From Psychrobacter sp. PL19 (lineage in GTDB: Bacteria; Pseudomonadota; Gammaproteobacteria; Pseudomonadales; Moraxellaceae), in assembly GCF_017875835.1 (NCBI RefSeq), contig NZ_JAGING010000001.1:62001-126000 (forward strand): 64,000 bases of DNA, in the 5' to 3' direction. The stretch's first letter is position 1, and every line of letters begins with the position of its first letter. This document shows, in pieces, positions 57,948 to 64,000 of the stretch. Both the position numbers and the translations under genes were made by a program. The notes beneath the pieces are model-generated. The model was not told the origin of the DNA and ran no database searches. It saw only the letters and a program-made list of their open reading frames with translations.

Positions 57948-59276
57948 TTAGGCTTCACTGTGTAAAGCTGGGTTCGAAGTTTGCGCTAAATAAATGCTGA
58001 CGACTTTTAACAAGGCTTGGCATAAAGTTGCAAGCTCGCTATCAGTAATGATATATGGCGGCATGATATAAACCAATTTGCCAAATGGTCTGACCCAAAT
58101 GCCATTATCAATTAGCAACGATTGAAAGGTAGGCATATCAACCGCGTCATCCATCTCAATCACTGCTACTGCACCCAAACAGCGTACTTCTTTAACGCCA
58201 TCTAACTTAGCAGCTGGTACGAGTTGCTGTTCCATAACCGCTTGCATATGTGCGACTCGTACTGGAATATCATAAGACACTATCAGATCAACCGACGCAC
58301 AAGCGACTGCACAAGCTAGCGGATTGCCCATAAAGGTCGGGCCATGCATCAATGCCGGATAGTCACTTTGGCTAATCGTATCAGCAATTTTGCGCGTACA
58401 TAAGGTCGCGGCAAAAGTCATATAGCCACCGGTCAACGCCTTACCAATAGTCATAATGTCAGGGCTAATATCGGCATGCTCACACGCAAATAACTTGCCA
58501 CTGCGACCAAAGCCAGTCGCGATTTCATCGGCAATCAATACCACGTCATGCTGATCACACAGTTGGCGTAACAGCTGTAAATACTCAGGACTATAAAAGC
58601 GCATACCACCTGCACCTTGAATAATTGGCTCGATAATAAAGCCTGCCAGCTGGTGGCAGTTCTTATCAAAAAACACGGTTAACTCATCGCGCTCATCGTC
58701 CGTCAAGGTACGCTCAAAGCCTAATGGCGGTGCGGACACGAAATGCTGCATAGGCAATTGATTGCCATATAAACTGTGCATGCCCGCGACCGGATCACAG
58801 ACACTCATCGCATGCCAAGTATCACCATAGTAGCCTGAATGGGTGGATGCAAATTGCCGCTTGTTTGGCCGCTGAGCCGCAACTTGATACTGCAGCGCCA
58901 TCTTAAGTGCCACTTCCACCGCGATGCTGCCACTATCAGCATAAAAGATCGCATCAAGTCCAGCAGGAACGATTGACAGCAGTTTTTTGCCTAAATCTAT
59001 CGCTGGTTGATGGGTCAAACCACCGAACATGACATGCGCCATTTTGCCCAGTTGTTCAATAATTGCCGCATTTAGCTTTGGATGGTTGTAGCCATGCACG
59101 CTTGCCCACCACGACGACATACCATCAATCAGACGCGTGCCATCTTGAGTGACAATATAGATGCCATCAGCATGATCAATAACGATATTGGGATAAGTGG
59201 GTGGCAAGCTAGCGTAGGGATGCCAGAGATGTTGGTGGTCGAAGTCACTTGTTGAGCTGTCTGTATTGATAGTCAT
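57948..59276 (-). CDS. bioA: Adenosylmethionine-8-amino-7-oxononanoate aminotransferase
   Basis: PLP aminotransferase making diaminopelargonate with SAM as amino donor. The 442-residue class III enzyme has the N-terminal HLWHPYAS, the SSWWASVHGYNHP substrate site, DEIATGFGRSG near 250 and the PLP lysine in TIGKALTGGY near 278. An AGGGA site precedes the ATG. No clear BirA operator was found in the 190 bp upstream. Confidence 0.97.
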   Translation of the reverse strand: MTINTDSSTSDFDHQHLWHPYASLPPTYPNIVIDHADGIYIVTQDGTRLIDGMSSWWASVHGYNHPKLNAAIIEQLGKMAHVMFGGLTHQPAIDLGKKLLSIVPAGLDAIFYADSGSIAVEVALKMALQYQVAAQRPNKRQFASTHSGYYGDTWHAMSVCDPVAGMHSLYGNQLPMQHFVSAPPLGFERTLTDDERDELTVFFDKNCHQLAGFIIEPIIQGAGGMRFYSPEYLQLLRQLCDQHDVVLIADEIATGFGRSGKLFACEHADISPDIMTIGKALTGGYMTFAATLCTRKIADTISQSDYPALMHGPTFMGNPLACAVACASVDLIVSYDIPVRVAHMQAVMEQQLVPAAKLDGVKEVRCLGAVAVIEMDDAVDMPTFQSLLIDNGIWVRPFGKLVYIMPPYIITDSELATLCQALLKVVSIYLAQTSNPALHSEA

Positions 59277-59464
59277 AGTGTGATCCCTAAAATGTCAGCT
59301 TTGTAGCAATTCCAAAAAAAGACTACTATTATGAGACGCGCCAAACCTATAAAAATAGGACTTACACGGCTCTTGCTAGTGAGCTTTTATTTTTAAAAAC
59401 ACTATTAATATGAGTGGTGGTTAGAGGCGAGTGCTCGCTTTTAATGATGATATTGCACAGTGAG

Positions 59465-59731
<267 letters not shown>

Positions 59732-59826
59732 CTACTAACAGCTGAGTTTTCTCAACTGAATGATTGAGCACATAACGGTTGCTAGTACTCATTAACCTTT
59801 AAAATTTGGGTGCTTGAACGTTTACT

Positions 59827-60872
<1,046 letters not shown>

Positions 60873-61349
60873 ATGTCAAAAAAATCAAGAAAGCCTGACA
60901 ATCAAATCTGTGCAAACAAAAAGGCTCGCCACGAATACTTTATTGAAGAATCCTTTGAAGCAGGAGTGGCATTACAAGGTTGGGAAGTAAAAGCCATTCG
61001 TGCCGGAAAAATGACCATTACCGAAGCCTATGTCATTTTCCGTAACGGAGAAGCCTTTTTATTCGGGTCACATATTCAACCGCTGTTAAGTAGCTCGACG
61101 CATGTCAGTCCTGATAGTATCCGTACGCGCAAGCTGCTGCTTAATCGCCGAGAAATCGAAAAGCTATTTGGTGCGGTCAATCAAAAAGGTTATTCCTGCG
61201 TACCGTTGTCTTGCTACTGGAAGAACTCATTAGTTAAATGCCAAATTGGGCTAGCATTAGGTAAAAAGCAGCATGACAAACGCAAGACCTTAAAGGATCG
61301 TGATTGGGAACGTGACAAGCAGCGCGGCTTTAAGCAGCATTTGGACTAG
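60873..61349 (+). CDS. smpB: SsrA-binding protein SmpB
   Basis: Binds tmRNA and brings it to stalled ribosomes for trans-translation. The 158-residue OB-fold protein has [32 protein letters not shown] near 14-45 and the conserved basic C-terminal tail [15 protein letters not shown]. An AGAGGT site precedes the ATG. The ssrA gene is not in this window. Confidence 0.97.
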   Translation: MSKKSRKPDNQICANKKARHEYFIEESFEAGVALQGWEVKAIRAGKMTITEAYVIFRNGEAFLFGSHIQPLLSSSTHVSPDSIRTRKLLLNRREIEKLFGAVNQKGYSCVPLSCYWKNSLVKCQIGLALGKKQHDKRKTLKDRDWERDKQRGFKQHLD

Positions 61350-61361
61350 CCGTTTTTAGAA

Positions 61362-61499
61362 TATAGTTAATGAAAAGTAATATCGATATATAACCTACTG
61401 CTGGCATAAGTTTTTCTTGCTTGCTGTGCCTACGCAGACAGAGGCTGCAAAAAGCGTATACCAGCAGTACCGAAGCGTTTTTAAGGTATTTTAACTATA
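61362..61499 (-). repeat. Dispersed palindromic repeat, full-length copy 5 (138 bp)
   Basis: It runs from TATAGTTAATGAAAAG to TATTTTAACTATA and is the inverse of the copy at 17276-17413, with few differences and exactly the same length. It begins 13 bp after the smpB stop and lies between the convergent smpB and RarD-type genes. Confidence 0.92.
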
Positions 61500-61537
61500 G
61501 TGGTTTTAATTTAAAATCACCCTGGTTAATGCGGGGC

Positions 61538-61578
61538 AAAAGGGACGATTCAAGCTATTTATTGAATCGTCCCTTTTT
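61538..61578. terminator. Bidirectional terminator between smpB and the RarD-type gene
   Basis: AAAAGGGACGATTCAA / TTGAATCGTCCCTTTTTT with an 8-nt loop. It is strong and directly follows the repeat copy. Confidence 0.93.
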
Positions 61579-61700
61579 TATTGTCTTTTAATTGATCAGT
61601 TTGGCTGAATAGTTTTAACGCTAAGCTTTTTGTCTATTTAGATGCTGTTTTTGTTTAGGTGCCATTTTTATTTATATACAGGTCATTCAGGTATTTGGCT

Positions 61701-61748
61701 ATTTAACTTTCTAATAGTTTAACTTTCTAGTAGTTTAACTTCCTAACT
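61701..61748. repeat. 16-bp x 3 tandem repeat over the 3' end of the RarD-type gene
   Basis: Units ATTTAACTTTCTAATA, GTTTAACTTTCTAGTA and GTTTAACTTCCTAACT. The third unit includes the stop codon at 61743-61745. Confidence 0.85.
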
Positions 61749-62756
61749 ATTTAAAACTGTTCTTGCCTCTTTACGAGAGCGGCGTAGTTGCCGGACTCCA
61801 TGTGCAATTAAAAAGGCAATGCCTAACCAAATCAACCCATAGCTGTAGATCATCGCCGACTCAAACGGGTTGCCCAATATGGTAACTGCTAAAATAAACA
61901 ACAAGGCGGGCTCTAAATAACTCATCATACCGTAGACGTTGACTGGCAGCATTTGACTGGCATCAATATTGGTTTTCATAGCCAGTACGCTCAGTACCCC
62001 AAGGCCTATCAACATGATGATGAAGAATCCAGAACCGGCCACCATGGTCAAATTGCTTGGCGCTATTAGATACAAATACCCAAGCGCAAACGGGGCAAAT
62101 AAAGTCAAATCCACCAGCATGCCAGTGATGGCATCAATCCCTTGCAGGCGTCGCAGGATATAATATATTGGATAGGTACCACACACCCATAAGGTCGCCC
62201 AGGATACACTTTGGGTACGAATAATTTCACTGCCCACCCCTACCGCTGCAAATGCTACCGCAAGCCATTGTAGCCGGCTGAGCTTTTCACCGAATAATAC
62301 ACAACCGAACACCACCATCATCAAGGGAAATAAAAAATATCCCATCGCAGTCTGTACGCCTTGACCATTGACTGGTGCCCACATAAATAGCCACAATTGA
62401 CTTAAAAATATCGGTGTCGGTAGCAGTAACCATGCCCACTGCTTGACTGACCGTAAGGCTCGTAGCTTATCAATATGTAAGTTTAGGCGACCACTGAGCA
62501 GTAAATATCCTATCAATACTGCCCACATGGCTAGCATGCGCCAAATAAATACTTGTGTACCTGATAAGGGCGCAAGAAGACTACTGTAGGCATAAAGCAC
62601 GCCAAACAAAATATTGGACACGATAGCAAACACTACCCCTAATATTAAAGTACGCTGTTGCGGACTACCGCTCGTCCAAATGGCAGGTAATAACCACCGT
62701 GACAAAGTGGACGCTACCATATTAGATAGGATTGACGTAGACATATAGAGCACCAT
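61743..62756 (-). CDS. RarD/EamA-family permease
   Basis: An inner-membrane transporter of the drug/metabolite superfamily with about ten helices in two EamA repeats. Motifs such as GVLYAYSSLLAPLSGTQVFIWRMLAMW and NVYGMMSYLEPALLFILA place it near RarD. At 337 residues it is slightly long. The ATGs at 62756, 62744 and 62720 are all possible starts with weak ribosome-binding sites. It is divergent from an Lrp-type regulator, a common arrangement for amino-acid exporters, so amino-acid export is a fair inference. The last codons overlap a 16-bp tandem repeat. Confidence 0.86.
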   Translation of the reverse strand: MVLYMSTSILSNMVASTLSRWLLPAIWTSGSPQQRTLILGVVFAIVSNILFGVLYAYSSLLAPLSGTQVFIWRMLAMWAVLIGYLLLSGRLNLHIDKLRALRSVKQWAWLLLPTPIFLSQLWLFMWAPVNGQGVQTAMGYFLFPLMMVVFGCVLFGEKLSRLQWLAVAFAAVGVGSEIIRTQSVSWATLWVCGTYPIYYILRRLQGIDAITGMLVDLTLFAPFALGYLYLIAPSNLTMVAGSGFFIIMLIGLGVLSVLAMKTNIDASQMLPVNVYGMMSYLEPALLFILAVTILGNPFESAMIYSYGLIWLGIAFLIAHGVRQLRRSRKEARTVLNS

Positions 62757-63024
62757 AAATTGAGATACAAATAAAAAGAGACTATTACCAGCTTTGATTT
62801 TATATTTGTTAACTGATAAGATTAATTTTACAAGGATATAGTGAAAAAATATCTCAATATTATCTTAATTATGATTTTATTTATCTAAAAATAGGGTATT
62901 AATAGATTTATTTATTAAATTTTAAATTATTATGATAATAAAGCTATATTCTCTCGATACTGTGCACTTTTTCATTGAGAATATCAGCCCTTATTAAAAA
63001 TTTTATCTAAGAGGACATACGCTT
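62757..63024. promoter_or_regulatory. AT-rich divergent control region, likely Lrp-type binding
   Basis: About 270 bp, very AT-rich from 62860 to 62945, with many A/T runs. Lrp-type regulators bind such bendable DNA near their own gene. Individual sites cannot be assigned. Confidence 0.4.
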
Positions 63025-63492
63025 ATGAGTCAGCTTTTAGACAATACTGATAAAGCCATTTTGAACTTACTACAAGACGATGCGACACTACCACTAAAAA
63101 CGGTGGCGGAACACGCTCATGTGTCTATCGCCACTGCTCAGCGCCGAATTCAAGCACTGATAGATAATGGCGTGATTACCAAGCAAGTGGCTATTGTCAA
63201 TCCTGATAAAGTTGGCTACGGTCTAACAGTGGTGGTAATGATAGAGATGGAGCGCTCCAATAACTCGATGCAGCATCGATTTGAGCGCTTAATGGACGCG
63301 CAGTCGCGAGTGATGAGCTGCTATGAAGTATCGGGCGACTTTGCTTTTATGTTGATGGTCAACGCTAGAAATATGAGCGACTATCATCAGTTCACGCGCA
63401 GCTTGCTGACTTATGAGAACAATGTGCGCAATTTTAAAAGTCAATTTGTGATGAACTTTACTAAAAGTGGTACCAAGATTTTGTTAGATTAA
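63025..63492 (+). CDS. Lrp/AsnC-family transcriptional regulator
   Basis: A 155-residue regulator. The N-terminal helix-turn-helix (about 5-62) reads LDNTDKAILNLLQDDATLPLKTVAEHAHVS, and the C-terminal RAM/ACT-like domain (about 70-148) has VMSCYEVSGDFAFMLMV and the NVRNFKSQFVM strand. Such proteins sense amino acids and form octamers. It is divergent from the RarD/EamA transporter, its probable target. A good AGAGGA site precedes the ATG. Confidence 0.93.
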   Translation: MSQLLDNTDKAILNLLQDDATLPLKTVAEHAHVSIATAQRRIQALIDNGVITKQVAIVNPDKVGYGLTVVVMIEMERSNNSMQHRFERLMDAQSRVMSCYEVSGDFAFMLMVNARNMSDYHQFTRSLLTYENNVRNFKSQFVMNFTKSGTKILLD

Positions 63493-63527
63493 TAGCTATA
63501 ATCAGTTCACAATAAAAGGAATATTCT

Positions 63528-63649
63528 TATAGCAAGGCGCTACTGATATAAATTTTTCTGGCGTGCTGTTCGCAAGCATGACGGAGGCTACAAAAATTCA
63601 TTTCAATAGCTCAGTAACCTTGAGTCGTTTTTAAACGGGATTAACTATA
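63528..63649 (-). repeat. Dispersed palindromic repeat, divergent copy 6 (122 bp)
   Basis: It runs from TATAGCAAGG to GGGATTAACTATA. The core GCGTGCTGTTCGCAAGCATGACGGAGGCTAC and the CGTTTTTAAA end are recognisable, but many positions differ. It lies between the convergent Lrp-type gene and the last gene of the window. Confidence 0.7.
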
Positions 63650-63679
63650 TCAATCGTTATTGAAAAGTGAATAACTTTT

Positions 63680-64000
63680 CTACTTCTCGGGAGCCGCAAG
63701 ATAAAGAAGATAAGGAATAGCAAAAACTAAAGAGAGGAACCCATATACGAACAGAATGGATAAAAATGTGCCAATGTGCATGCCTGCCCTATTCATATTC
63801 GACAAATATTCAAAGATGAGCAAAGCAATTCCCATTATAGGAACTGACATAGCGATTATCAGATGTTTAGTAGTAAAAGATTTGTTGCGGTAATAGCCTT
63901 TGTTGTGAAAATAGACAGTCGCTATTAAATGAACCAGCAGGACTGGCACTACGATATAAAAAATATAAGATACAGTCATCAACCCATTTGATAGGTTCAT
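63680..64000 (-). CDS. Membrane hypothetical protein, starts at the window edge
   Basis: 106 residues with three hydrophobic segments (about 9-30, 46-64 and 75-102). The ATG is exactly at the last three bases of the window, so the true start may lie further out. No family is recognised. The Lys/Glu end (AAPEK) is cytoplasmic or periplasmic depending on topology. Confidence 0.6.
   Translation of the reverse strand: MNLSNGLMTVSYIFYIVVPVLLVHLIATVYFHNKGYYRNKSFTTKHLIIAMSVPIMGIALLIFEYLSNMNRAGMHIGTFLSILFVYGFLSLVFAIPYLLYLAAPEK

Overview
The window looks like core chromosome of a gammaproteobacterium of the Moraxellaceae, most likely Psychrobacter. This rests on the protein sequences (long serine/threonine-rich insertions in housekeeping proteins), the low-to-moderate GC content and a dispersed intergenic repeat that I associate with that genus. 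It was judged by reading, without a database search. No prophage, insertion sequence with a transposase, CRISPR array or defence island is visible.

Layout. 0.2-9.3 kb: a periplasmic hydroxyisourate hydrolase, serA divergent from a D-2-hydroxyglutarate-type FAD dehydrogenase, a BLUF photoreceptor with a membrane tail, a GNAT-nitrilase fusion, a ScsD/TlpA-like thioredoxin and alanine dehydrogenase. 10.3-13.2 kb: a small catabolic cassette (hydantoin/allantoin-type racemase plus NCS1 permease) divergent from a GntR/FCD regulator, with three identical palindromes between them. 13.7-25.6 kb: ileS-lspA, a cold-shock/DUF1294 protein, fkpB, tas, plsC, hflX, the LrgA/LrgB pair and a lytic transglycosylase. 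25.8-30.5 kb: rpsB-tsf, a Bcr/CflA exporter and an enoyl-CoA hydratase. 30.7-42.6 kb: the conserved gacS/barA - cysM - exonuclease - rlmD - relA block (two-component signalling and stringent response), then mutM. 43-48.4 kb: a secreted hypothetical protein, typA, an OmpA-family protein and an orphan type IV pilin-like protein. 48.4-55.9 kb: the classic lepA-lepB-(DUF4845)-rnc-era-recO-pdxJ series, all on the minus strand. 56.3-57 kb: a CAT-anticodon tRNA and RNase P RNA. 57.2-64 kb: bioA-bioD, coaD-ferredoxin, smpB, a RarD/EamA transporter divergent from an Lrp-type regulator, and a membrane protein starting at the window edge.

Between the genes, the most striking structure is a roughly 138-bp imperfect palindrome with TATAGT...ACTATA ends. 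It is present in two full-length and four variant copies, mostly in gaps between convergent genes. Other points of interest are the three TTGTTAACAA operators with a probably leaderless gntR mRNA, a perfect FNR/ANR-type box ahead of a possible 51-residue membrane peptide, an in-frame 15-bp x 8 repeat inside era, an OmpA domain lacking the usual peptidoglycan-binding Asp, and several short tandem duplications close to gene boundaries. I found no clearly new multi-gene system; the window is mostly ordinary housekeeping DNA.
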